From Peromyscus leucopus (lineage: Eukaryota > Chordata > Mammalia > Rodentia > Cricetidae), in contig NC_051082.1 of the NCBI RefSeq assembly GCF_004664715.2, forward strand, positions 11,355,998 through 11,419,997: a stretch of DNA of 64,000 bases, in the 5' to 3' direction. This document shows positions 20,196 through 32,700 of this stretch, piece after piece; position 1 is the stretch's first letter; each line of letters starts with the position of its first letter. The translations under genes and the position numbers were made by a program. The notes under the pieces are model-generated. The model was not told the DNA's origin, ran no database searches, and was given only the letters and a program-made list of their open reading frames with translations.

Positions 20196-23100
20196 GAGAC
20201 AGGCTCACTGTTTAAAAGGGCGGGGGCACGGGGCTGGAGGGAGAGCTCAGTGGACACAGTGCCTACTGCGCAAGCAGGAGGAACTCAGTTCGAACCCCAG
20301 GAAGGAGACAACTAAGCCAGATCCAGGACGTTGATCCTGCCTTAGCAGACACAATGAGACCAGTCACAGGCGCTTATTTCTCTGCTCTGAGGAACTGCGG
20401 GGCAAGCACTCGGCCGCTGAGCTATGTCCCTGGTCTGGTTGTCAAGGTCTTGGAATCCTAAGAGAAAACATTAGAGAACTGTTAACTGTCCAGTTACTAA
20501 CTGTTAATTGTCCAACGAAATATTTCATTTGTTAAAAAAAAAAAGATAGAAGGGGAAACACATTTCTTTTCTTTCCAGAAAAACGTCACGGAGTTCCTGG
20601 CGCCCCTGAAGCCAGTGGCCATTCGGATAGTGAGAAATGCTCACGGGAACAAAACAGGTAAGGCAGGCCAGCCCGCACCACAGCGCCGAGGCTGCCCACC
20701 GCAGGCTGCCCTACCCCAGGCTGCCTTACAGACACCCATGTCCTTTTTTGCCGTCTCTTGCCCTCAGGTCGGCATAGTTCATCTGCAAAGACCAGGGTCT
20801 CCTGTCCCTGCGTCTGGTGGCCTGGCACAGTGACTCCTTCCTGGCCGTGTCTCCCTCCCTCTCGGCCTCTACTACACTGACAGGCTCACATGCTCTGTTG
20901 GTAGATGTGAATGGGCCCAGGGTTGGCTGCACTGTCCATGGGCACCTCTGACAGAGGACAGTTCTACCTTGTTGAGTGTATGTGGCATGGCCTTGGGCTG
21001 TGTCTTCCCAGGATTCCACTCTGGTCCGCCAGGGTCTCCTGGCCTCAGAGCACTGGCCTGGGCCGTCATAAGGTGGAGAGTCTGGTGATCGGCCAGAGTT
21101 GGAGCTGGGGGAGGCCGGCAGGTGTGGGGCCTGCCTGCTGGCCAGACCAGGAGGCCGGGGGAGATGGAGCAGCAGGAATGTAGCCGCATCTTGCAGAGCC
21201 ACGCCAAGGCCCTGTGGGGTGGGAATCCACAGCCTTGACAGGAAGAGGCCACCTGGGCAGAGCGCTGGGGGATAAAGTGCCCATGCATCAGGGACAGTCA
21301 GGTCACTGTCCCGTGTCTCCCTTCTTCCCCAACGCCCCTCTTGGCTTTATCACATCTTGTACCAAGCCAATTCTCCTCACGTTTAATCCTGAAGAGGGCG
21401 GGGGGGGGGGGGGGGTAAAGGGGCTCCATCCCAGCTTAGCAGCCCAGGAGCCGTCCCCTCAGTCCCTGTGTGCAGTGGGCTGGGCCTGTCACCCAGGAGC
21501 GAGGAGCCGAGGGGCTGACGCCGAGAGCGGCCTCGCCCGCTCCATGAGAGCTGCTGCTGTGGGTGGTGCCCCTGGCTTATGGGACTTTAGAGACTGGGCA
21601 GGGAGCAGGGAAGAGTGTGTGTGTCACAGCCCAGAGAGCCCACTGGGTCTGCAGACGGGAGACACCAGCCTGGAGCATGGCGCTCTCAGGGGCAGCCAGC
21701 GGGGCTCAGCCACGCAGGGACGTCAGTCAGTGTGTTCTCCAGCATAGGCCCGTGGGGTTGGGGCTGGGGACGCCATAGTGGTCCGTCAGCTGGTCCAGCA
21801 GGGTGTGGGCCAGTGCCTCCCAGAAGACTGTGAAGTAGGTTTGTGGGTAGGTGACGTCCCTGCAGAGAACAGAAGAGAGAATTCCTCAGGGTGCGTGTGG
21901 AAAACCCTTGGCCTTTGGGCCACATTGTGGCATTGCCGTCAGACAGCCATGTGACATCGGGCATGTGACTTAAGTCCTCTAGGGAAGGGTGGCCCTGCTC
22001 TGCCACCTCACAGGGTCAGGCTCCCCCTCGGGAAGGATCCCAGGCCTGGTTCTGAGCTCCAGGGACAGTGGTCGTGGAGGTGGCCCTGACTCCTGAACTG
22101 AGTCACAGCACTGCCTACAGCAGCAGGTCTCCAGAGACTGTTCAGGGACAGGGTGGGGCCGGCACGGGCAGGAAGGCCGTGCTCTTCACTCCCGGGATCC
22201 ACATCTCCATTCACAGCCAGCCCCGTGATCTGAAGCTGCTGGAGGGGTGTGGGGGCGTCTGTGTCCTGGGGGGTGACAGACAGGTTTCCCAGCTCTGCCT
22301 GTGACTCTGCTTATCACCATCCTCTCTCAGGCTATGTCTTCGTGGATCTCAGCAGCGAGGACGACGTGAAGAAAGCTCTGAAGTGCAACCGGGAATACAT
22401 GGGTAAGGGCGCGTGGGACACCAGCGCGGGCCGTCCTAGGCCGACGGTGCGCATTGGTGCTGAGATACTTCCGGGCCTGGGGACCCAGCAGGGAGCAGAG
22501 AGTCCACAGTCCCTCCCTCCGGAGCAGCACTGAGTGAACACAGGAAAGAGACAGGAGAAGTGGACACATTTCTCCTGAGTGGTGTGCAGAGGGGCAGGCT
22601 GCGTTGACCTGAGCTCTGGCTCCCTGGAACAGCTTTCCGGGTCTCGAGAACAGCCTGTGACGCCAGCTGACTAGGGAGGTCACTGGCCTTACCCATCCCG
22701 GCATGGTCAAGTGGCTCAGATGCAGGGGTGGGCCACTGACGGAAGAGTCGCACTGAGGGAGGATGGGAGGGGAGCCCTGTAAGCAGGTCAGGTGATGGTT
22801 CCTGATGGAGCACCCAGTGGATGAGGGTGAGGTGGGGTGGGCACCTGGCCTGAGTGGTGCATGCCATGGTTCACTTGCTCAACGTCCCGGGTCGGGTTGT
22901 CATGTGAAGCCTTCCCAAGGCAGAGCAGCCAGTGGGGGGAGTGGGGAGGCCCCAGAACCCAGCTGCTGACTCCTGCGTTCTGGGATGGCCCTGCAAGCTC
23001 CTCGGGTCTGTGGCAGCCCTGCCAAGTGAGTGAGATCCCAGTGGATCCAGCTGCAGCCTGGGGAACCGTTTACTGCAGACAGGATCATACATAGAGACAG

Positions 23101-26100
23101 CAGGCTCTGGACAGCAGCAGAGCAGTGGCTAATGGGACTCTCGGGAGGCTCGCCACCCTCGGGCACCCACAGCCATGACCCCTGTCTTCATGCAGGTGGA
23201 CGTTATATCGAGGTCTTCAGGGAGAAGGCCCCCACGGCCCACGGTCCCCCAAAGAGCAGCTCCACACCCTGGCAGGGCCGCACGCTCGGGGAACATGAGG
23301 AGGAGGAGGACCTGGCCGACTCTGGGAGGCTCTTCGTGCGGAACCTGTCGTACACCAGCTCTGAGGAAGACTTGGAGAAGCTCTTCTCTGCCTATGGTGG
23401 GTACTGCTTCCAACTGGTCCTGGGTGGTATCTGCATCCATCAGCTAGAGGCTTCTCTGTAGAAACCCAGCACCCCTTCCATGTGGACGGGCCTCTCTTTA
23501 CTCTCTCAGAACGTGGAGTAGATGGGAGAGTGGTGTCTCCCTCAGGCTGTTCACACTGCGGTCCTGTCCTTACGAGACACCGAGGCACCTGGCTGTCAAG
23601 TCTTTTTTGTTTGTTTGTTTTAGAAACAAAATCTTAGCTATATAGCCCAGGCTGGCCTTGAATTCGCAGCAATCCTCCTGCCTCAGCCTCCTGAGCGCAG
23701 GCGTTACCAGCATGTACTACAGTGCATTTTTTTCTTCTAAGACAGGATTTCTCTATGTAGCCTTCCCTGTCCTAGAACTAGCTCTGTAGACCAGGCTGGC
23801 CTCGAACTCACAGGGATCGGCCTGCCTCCGCCTCCCCAGTGCTGGGATTAAAGGCGTGCGCCACCACCACCCGGCATGAGGGTGGTCTTTTTGTTGGATG
23901 TGTGATGCTGTTATTAAAGGGAGCCTTCATTTTCAAATTCTTGCTTTTAAAAGAGAATTCAGATGCAGCACGCACATCTAGCAGTCGGGGGTTTAGTTAG
24001 AATAACAGGAAGCAGGAATACCTACCCCGTTAGCAGTGAAGGGGCCAAGCCCAGCAGCAGGGGTCCTGGTCCTAGCGGACATGACTGATAGCCCCTCCTC
24101 CTCTGCTGCTCTCTCCTCCGTGCTCCCCCAGGGTGAGCACTCCCAGGAGAAGGGCACGTTCTCCTTAGAAGCCCGGATCTCAGGCTGTTGTAAGTAGATG
24201 CATTAACTATGGCTGGCACAGAGGCACACGCCTCTAGCCTTTAATCCCAGCACTCAGGAGGCGGAGGCAGGTGGATCTCTGTGAGTTCGAGGCCAGCCTG
24301 GTCTACATGGTGAGACCTTGTCTCAAGGGGTAAAAAAGACACAAGACTATGCCAGGGAGTTAAGGTACGCCTGAACTTGAAGAGTTCACTAGGGGAAAGG
24401 TTAACACCCTCTCTACATGTGCTCCCCTTGCGAGGACACCCCCGAAGCCAGCTTGAGCTGTCTCAGCCAGTTGACCACCTATTCCATCCTCTTTTCATTG
24501 ACACCCCCACCCCACCCCACCTTCAGAACCCTGAGCTGGCTCGGCTAGAGAGACCACCACTATGTTTTTTGTGTCTTGTTTTGGGGACCAGTTGGGCAGT
24601 CCCTCCCAGAGCTAACTTTGTTACTAGCAATGCTGGGGCTGGACCCAGGGCCTTGCGTGCGATAGGCAAGCACTTGGTCACTGAGCTGCACCCCAGCGCA
24701 GAGAAACTGTTCTTCCTGTTGCTGCTGTTGTGGTTTCTTACGCTGAAAACTCACCGGCCAGCGGGTCGTCTGGTCACGGGGGCCGTGTTTGCCCCTGGGG
24801 TCAGGATTATTGCACAAAGGGCAGCAGGACTCTGAATGGGGCCGAGACCGTGACACCTGCAACATGCCTGAGGTAGCTCTTCCAAGGACAGCCTGGGTGT
24901 GGAGCTTCAGAGACGGGAGGTCCAAGGAAGGACGAGGAGGAGGAGGACCCGAGAGTAGGCAGGGTAGTGAAACCTCCCAGTCTGCCCACAGCTGTCCTGC
25001 CAGCCATACCCTCCTGCCTCCTGCCTGACACGGCCAGACTGGACAGGAGAGGGGTGGTCCAGACTGTAGGTGTCCGTTTGGGAAGACAGGCTCATGCCAA
25101 GGACATGATCGTGCCCTGTGTTCAGAGTGGGAAGCACTGCCTAGCTTGTGTGGTGATGCCATGGTCCTTCCATGCCACCACCTGTAGGAGGCACCTCTTG
25201 GCTGCACTCACGTGTTAGCACAGCTCACCCCACACCCGTCCTGTGAGCCAGGGGTCTTGTGGCACTTTACAGGTGAGCAAACAGTCCTGTGCGTGTTAAG
25301 TGACATGTCCGTACAGGGACAAGGGAAGGCCGCAAATAGAGCAGGTAGCAGAGCAGGTCTGTAGCCCACCTCCCCTCTGAAGGTGACACACAGATTGCCT
25401 TTAACATTGGGCTGGTAAGCCGACTAGCACTCGCCATGCTCTCCTGTGGGACCCAACCGCCTGGACTGGTCCACAATAGCCATTTGCTGATCTCACCAGT
25501 CTGGACCTTTGTCTGGCCCACGGCTGACTGACGTCTCTCCCATCTCCAGGTCCTCTGTCAGAACTCCACTATCCAATCGACAGCCTGACCAAGAAGCCCA
25601 AGGGCTTTGCCTTCGTTACCTTCATGTTCCCTGAGCACGCAGTGAAGGCCTACGCTGAGGTAGACGGGCAGGTATTCCAGGTAAGTTTGCTCAGGACTAG
25701 TCGGGCTGCTGGGCTCAAGAGAGCAGGTGTGTGTGTGTGTGTGTTTGTACACGCGCGTGCACCTGCCCTAGTCCCAGGCTGCTTGTTCGGCTTATTTGTT
25801 CATGGTTTATAGATGTCATTGTTACCTGGTTTATAGATGTCATTGTTATCAGGCTAGGCCTGCACCACCTGTGTAGACCTCATGTTCTCTCGCTGTGTAG
25901 GGACAGACAGGACAGGACAGGATGTAGGTTTGTGGGGCCGTGGGGCTGCAGCTGTGCGTTGTAAAGTAAACAGTTTGCAGAGTCGGAAAGATGGCTCAGC
26001 AGGTAAGAGCACTTCCTGGGCCCACAGCACTCAGGAGGCAAAAGCAGGTGGATCTCTGTGAGTTCCAGGCCAGCCAGGGTTATATAGTGAGACCCTGTCT

Positions 26101-29100
26101 CAAAAGACGGGAACAAACAAAAAGAACAGAAGAGAAACGTGGACATTTCCTGCTCTTCCAGAGGACCAAAGCTCGGTTCCTAGAAGTCATGTCGGACCAC
26201 ACACAGCCACCTGTAACTCCAGCTCCAGAAAATCTGGCGCCTCCTCTTCTGGCCTCCAAAGGCACCAGACACACACGGTGCACATGCATACATACACTCA
26301 GGCTCAGGCACACACTCGTCTACATAAATAAAGTTACGTCTTTTTAAAGGTGAACAGCGTCTCCTGCACACAGTGACGTCAGCTGGCCTCACCACAGTGG
26401 CAGGCCCCTGTGTCACGTGGCTGTCTTAAACTTACAAAGAAAGAGTTTATTGGGGGCTCCCAGCTTCAGAGCGCGTCTGACCACGTGGTGGGGAGCATGA
26501 GGACAGGCAGGCGTGGCACTGGACCAGTAGCTGAGAGCTTACGTCTGCATCCACCAGCACGAGGCAGAGAGAGAGCTAACTGGAAATGGTGTGGGCTTTT
26601 CCAACCTCAGAGCCTGCCTCCTAATCCTTCCAAATAGCTCCGCAAACTGGGGACCCGATGCTGGACACTGTGAGCCTGTGTTCACATCCTCCTCCCATCC
26701 CCTCCAGGGCAGGATGCTCCATGTCCTACCTTCCACCATCAAGAAGGAAGCCAGCCAGGAGGCAGATGCCCCGGGATCCTCTTACAAGAAGAAGAAGGAA
26801 GCCCTGGACAAAGCCAACAGCTCCAGGTCCTAGTCAGACCACAGTGGCCGCTGCGCCCCAGTCCCAGGGTCCGCTGCCCGTGGCCCAGTCTTTCATGTGG
26901 CGCTCCTAGTCCCTGACTTCTCAGGGCCTCCGTTTTACCATTTGCGGGGTGCAGAGAGCAGAAACAGCGTCTCCCCACCACCCAGAGCACAGTGTGCATC
27001 GTAGGAGAGAGTGTGTGCAGAGTCCCTGCCCCAGCTAGGGCTGAGACTTGGCTTGAGAGCCCGTTGGTGTCCCCCCACCCCCAGTCTCCTAGTCTTCAGG
27101 CCTGGTGGACTTGGCCTATGGGAGGGAGTGGGGAGGGAGGGGCCGCCATGTGACCTCTGTCCTGCCCCTGCTCCTCAGCTCTCACAACTGGAACACACTG
27201 TTCATGGGACCAAATGCCGTAGCTGACGCCATTGCTCAGAAGTACAACGCCACCAAGAGTCAAGTGTTTGACCACGTGAGTATTGCTGATTTCATAGCAG
27301 CTCTCTCCCGGGCCAGGTGTCGGCACCTGGACAGCTGCTGAACTGTCCTAGGCCAGACCTGAGGTGGGAAGCACACTTGTCGCCCTGACGGCAGAGGATG
27401 CCTGTTGATTTTGCTCATAGCTCCACCCCACCCCCCCCCCCCAGTCATTTCCCCGGCCCCAAGACGTGCGTCAGCACTGTCCCTGGACACTGAGCACACC
27501 ACCACAGATGAGGTAGTGATCGTGTTCCAGAGAAGCAAGGGGAAGTGGGCAGGGCTCGTTTTCATGGCATCTGAAGTCAGCCTGTCTGAGGTAACTGCTG
27601 TTAGAACATGTGCCCAGGATGAGAACGGCCTGAACCGTTTTTCCTCCTCCGTCCGCTGCAGCTGTGTATTTAACACTTGGCACGGGGCCGAATTGAGCGG
27701 GCCGCATTTTCCTGGCACTGGCCACAGCCTGACCGAAGTTAAGAGGGACCGTTGCCGTGGCTCAGATGCCAGGAGCCCAGCGGTGCCCAGGACAGAAGGG
27801 GACCAGCTCTTCTGGTGCCCTCTAGTGGAGGGAGATGCAAATGAGAGGTCATAGCCACAGTGGGCGGCTCAGCGAGGTGACAGGTGACACAAGAGGCTGG
27901 CCGAGGCTGAGGAGGGTGACTCTGAAGCCCCTGCAGGCAGTGGGCTGAGCGAAGAGCACCAGGGCATCTACCTGAGGAAAGCCAGGGAAGGAAGGGCATT
28001 GTGAGCCATGGGGACAAAGCTGGAAAAGGACCAAGGGATCCAGGGTTCACAGCACAAGTCCCGAGGAGTCTTGGTCCTGGGAGCCTCCAGTATGGAGGAC
28101 GATGGGTGTGGACCACATGCATTTCCCTCTGAGCCACCTCCTGACAGCACCAGGCCTCTTCTCCCACAGGAGACCAAGGGCAGCGTGGCTGTGCGTGTGG
28201 CTCTGGGGGAGACCCAGCTGGTCCAGGAGGTCCGCAGCTTCCTTATCGACAATGGCGTCAGCCTGGACTCTTTCAGCCAGGTGAGTCCTTAGCGCACACA
28301 GTGGGTCTCTTAATGCTCTCGCCAGTGGCTGCTGCAGAGCTGGGAAAGGGTTTCCTGGGAGGCTGGAGAGATGTGGATGGGTCTTGTGGGTGATGGGAGC
28401 CTGAACCAGGAGGAGGCCTGAGGAGTGGCCCCTCAGAATATCCCCTCAAAGGGTAGGGTACACCCAGCAGTGAAGGTCCCCAGCTATTCCTGCCGTCCAC
28501 ACCTGGGCAGCAGGTCTGTGCTGCCAGGAAGGAGTCTGGGCGCTGAGATGTGGCTCTTGTCCTTTGGAAGCCCATGGGGCTACCCTGGGAGTGCCAGTCT
28601 GGGTTGAGGCTGGGGACTATTGGAATCAGTGTGACTTGGGGTGATTTGGGGGAGCTGTGGTTCCAGAGCTGTCTGTGGGGCATGGAGTGAGCAAGACATC
28701 AGCGTGTGAGCTCCCTCCCCCCGCCCAGCCACTCAGCTCTGCTTCCCAAGCCTGTCCACAAGGGGCCCCGATGGGGGCCCTCTCCTGGAGGTCACCGCCA
28801 ACGGTCAGTGCTGAAACCATGCTGAGGTGACCGTCCTCTCGTCCCACACACGTTCATCTCTTCCACTCAGGCCGCAGCAGAGCGAAGTAAGACTGTGATC
28901 CTGGCTAAGAACCTCCCAGCGGGCACGCTGGCAGCGGAGCTACAGGAGATCTTTGGCCGCTTTGGCAGCTTGGGCCGCGTGCTGCTGCCTGAAGGTGGCA
29001 TCACAGCCATCGTGGAGTTCCTGGAGCCCCTGGAGGCCCGCAAGGCCTTCAGGCACCTGGCCTATTCCAAGGTATGGCCGCTGATCTCGGTGGGGCCCTA

Positions 29101-29693
29101 GAGAGACACCAAGAGCTGGAGTCGCCCTCAGGCTGGCGTGGGCCTGGCACACATAGACTCTGCCCAAACCCACATTCCCTCTTGGAGCTTTGCCCTGCGC
29201 CGGCCATGAGCCGGCCATGAGCCGGCCATCACTGCGGTACCCGAGGCTGCCTGCCTCCTGACTTCTGAGTAAAGAAACATTAGCAGGTGTGAGCTTCCCG
29301 GGCTACTGTGACAAGTGGCCACCAACTTGGTGGCATCAGACAGCCGAGTCTGGGCTCTCCAATGCTGGCAGCCAGAAGCCCAAACCACCAAGCAGCAGGT
29401 TCTTTGCCTCCACCAGCTGCTGGGCAGAGTCTGTCCCCTACTTTTCTTGCTTCTGATGGTCCCGGTGGCCCTTGGCCTGATTGATGTCACTCCAGTCTCA
29501 CCCGGTCACCTTTGCTCATCCCATGCCTCCCTCTGGATCTTCTTTTCTTTCTTTTTCTTTTTTTTGCTTTTTCAAGACAGGGTTTCTCTGTGTAGCCCTG
29601 GCTGTCCTAGAACTCGCTCTGTAGACCAGGCTGGTCTCAAACTCATAGAGATCCATATGCCTCTGCCTCCTGGGTGCTGGGATTATGGATGTG

Positions 29694-29749
<56 letters not shown>

Positions 29750-32700
29750 CTTATGAAACTTAGAGCACACCTAGATAGCACAGGACAGTCTCACTCCAGG
29801 ATCTGCCTCATATTGCCAAGAAGGTAATATGTAACAGTCGCAGGCTTCGGGGCTCAAGGTCAAGACGTGGCCGTGTCTTGGGAAGCCACCATTCAGCCCA
29901 GGACAAGGGATTTCTGTCTGTCTGAGACCTTTATGCTTCATAGACCTCAGTGTCACATCAATCTCTGCAGTCCATACCCTGGCATCTGGCTGTATGAGGG
30001 GCCCTGGGCCCGGCCATGCAGGAAGGGCTCTGTGCCTGGCTTCTGGTGGCTCTGTCACCTCTGACCCTCAGGCGCTTCTGTCAGGTGGCGCTGGGTCTCA
30101 CAGCCAGCTCGGTGATGGGGACCTGCAACCTGGGCACCCTGTCTCTGCAGTTTCATCATGTCCCTCTCTACCTGGAATGGGCTCCAGTTGGTGTCTTTGG
30201 CGCAGCCCCCCAGAAGAAAGATTCCCAACCTGCACAGACTGCAGAGAAAGCTGAGGCAGAGCCAGAGACGGGTAAGAGCCGAGTCTGGGGTCACCGTGCC
30301 GTGGGCAGCTGTGGGAGGAGGGCAAGGGGCAGCTGAGACCGTCATTAGGCCGCTGGCCAGATGTCCTTCGTTCTTCCTGCAGATAGATTGTGTCAAACGC
30401 CCTTTAAAAAGTGGACCATTGGGGTCCTGTCACACGAGGTGGCCAACTTTTAGTTTCTTGGTGGAAGGTTATGGGGACAGAATCTTTGAGTCTGTTGACC
30501 GGGATGAAAGAGGCTGTGGGAACCTTGTCTCCATCATCAAGGTGGCTGCTGGAAGAGATGATCCCTCTGTAGCCGCTTGGGTATCACAGTGCCCCCTGGT
30601 GTCCAATGGCTGCATGGTCAGGAAAGGAAAAGGCTGCGGTCCCCTTAGCGGGTGCTCACTCTGGGGAGGGGGCAGGCGCCTCACTCTGGGGAGGGGGCGG
30701 GCGCATCCTTGACAGCAGGGCCAGGATAGCTCTCCCCTGCAGACTGATGGCTCAGGAGTGCCTGTCACTCTGAGAGCCCGGAGCATCCGGGTAACCTCCC
30801 AGGTGCAGCCTGGGCAGTGGAGCCCGCAAGTGTGAGGACTCTCGTGAGACGGCTGTGAAGTGGGGGGCTGTGGCGGTCAAGATGTTGTGTGGAGTTTATT
30901 GTCTCTTGTTTTGACATTGGCATGCAGCTCGAGGAGGTCTCGAACCTCCCACGTAGTCGAGGATGATCTTGAGCCTCAGATCCTCCATTCCTGAGTGTCG
31001 GGACTACAGGCTGGGGTTACAGGTGTGGGCCACCACACCGTTTCCCGTGGTCTTGGTATAGTAACGTCTGTGAGTGCAGGAATATATTGCAGCAAGAATA
31101 GGAAAGGCGGGTAGCGAGGTTGGCGGACGGGGGTCCGGATCCTTGCCCAGGTCCAGTGACGTCTCCGCTCACTGTCCACTGAGGGTCTTCCAGAGGCTGT
31201 AGTTCCAGATGGGAAGTCACTTCTGTCTCTGCCCTTTGACCCTGACACTTTCTGGTTGTCAGGTTTGTGTAGCTGGTGAGACCTTCTACATACCCTTTCC
31301 TAGCGTCTGCTAGGAGACAGCATGTTGTCTGTCGGACCACAGGTTCCCTCAAGCCTGCTCATGATAAGTCAAGACGTCCCTTCTCGTGGTCTCTCGTTGG
31401 TTTTCCATTACTGCTGGAGGCTGGAACCTCAGGTGGTAGATGGTCTGCAAGTGTTTAGCTTTGAGCTGCCTACCTCTGCCTGGGTTAGTTCTAACCCCAC
31501 GTCACCCCAGACCTCCACTGCCTTCCCTCTTGGCTCTGTACTGCACTTGAACCTGGGTACTACGTTTTGGCACAAAGCAAGCACGCATTGTCAAGCATGA
31601 AACGTAGCCTAGCCAGGGCCTGGGTTCCTGAAGACACACCCTAGGAGGCCCATCTCCTGGCTGGGCAGCAGTGTCAGCCTGTGAGACCACCCAAGAAGAT
31701 GTTGTGTGGCTTTGCTCACCTGTCCTGACGCAATACCCCCCAGGTGATACTGGCAGACACTGGAATTTGCACTCTGGTTCTCCCTTTTCATTTCTATCTT
31801 GGCCAGGCTATCACCGCACTCTGGTGTTCAGCATCCCGTGCGCTCAGCACCCCATGTAGCCGTAGGCGTAGGGCAGGACTCCATCCCTCTGCAGGGAGGG
31901 CTGACTTATGGTGGTGCTTGTGTCCTGAGCCTCGGGCACACGTGAGGTTTGAAAGTGGCTTCAGGTGTTTGGTGGCCCCAGCCCGTGAGTGGTCAGTGAC
32001 ATTGAGGTGCGAAGGTGACTTGAGGTGATTGTGGCCCGAGCCCGTGAGTGGTCAGTGACATTGAGGTGCGAAGGTGACTTGAGGTGATTGTGACCCGAGC
32101 CCGTGAGTGGTCAGTGACATTGAGGTGCGAAGGTGACTTGAGGTGATTGTCACCCCAGCCCGTGAGTGGTCAGTGGAACCCTGAGTGACAGTTACAGCAG
32201 TGGCGCTGTTCTGAGGCAGACGCACGTTCTGTCCAGTGCATGGGCAGCCCTCTGTTCCTTGCCAGGGCTGGGGGAGCGTCTCCGTTCCCTGAGCTCTGTC
32301 TCTGTGTCTGCAACGTGGGTGATGGCCGCCAGGATGACCAAGGTCACTGTTGTCACCCACAGGCTGGGAGCCAGGTGGCATCACCCCAAGTGCTCTTGTA
32401 GCCACCTACCACAGAGCCAGCTCCCCAGAGCTTCTAGCTGGCCTGGTGTGGGGGTGCGGTGTGGGGGGGGGGCTGAGTGGTACCCATTGTGGCCTTGGGT
32501 GCAGACATTTCTCTGGACCTAGAGCGGTTTCTTGACACCGGTGTCCAGGGTCTGGAGTTGGTGCTCTGTTGCCTTGTCCCCACCAGGCTCTGATTCTGGG
32601 AAGGGTTGGTTTCCAGGGTCACAGTCTGTGACTTGCACCAAGGTCCTCAGATCTAGGAGAAGGGCCCAGCTATCCACCCAGATCTGGACTGGGACGCCGT

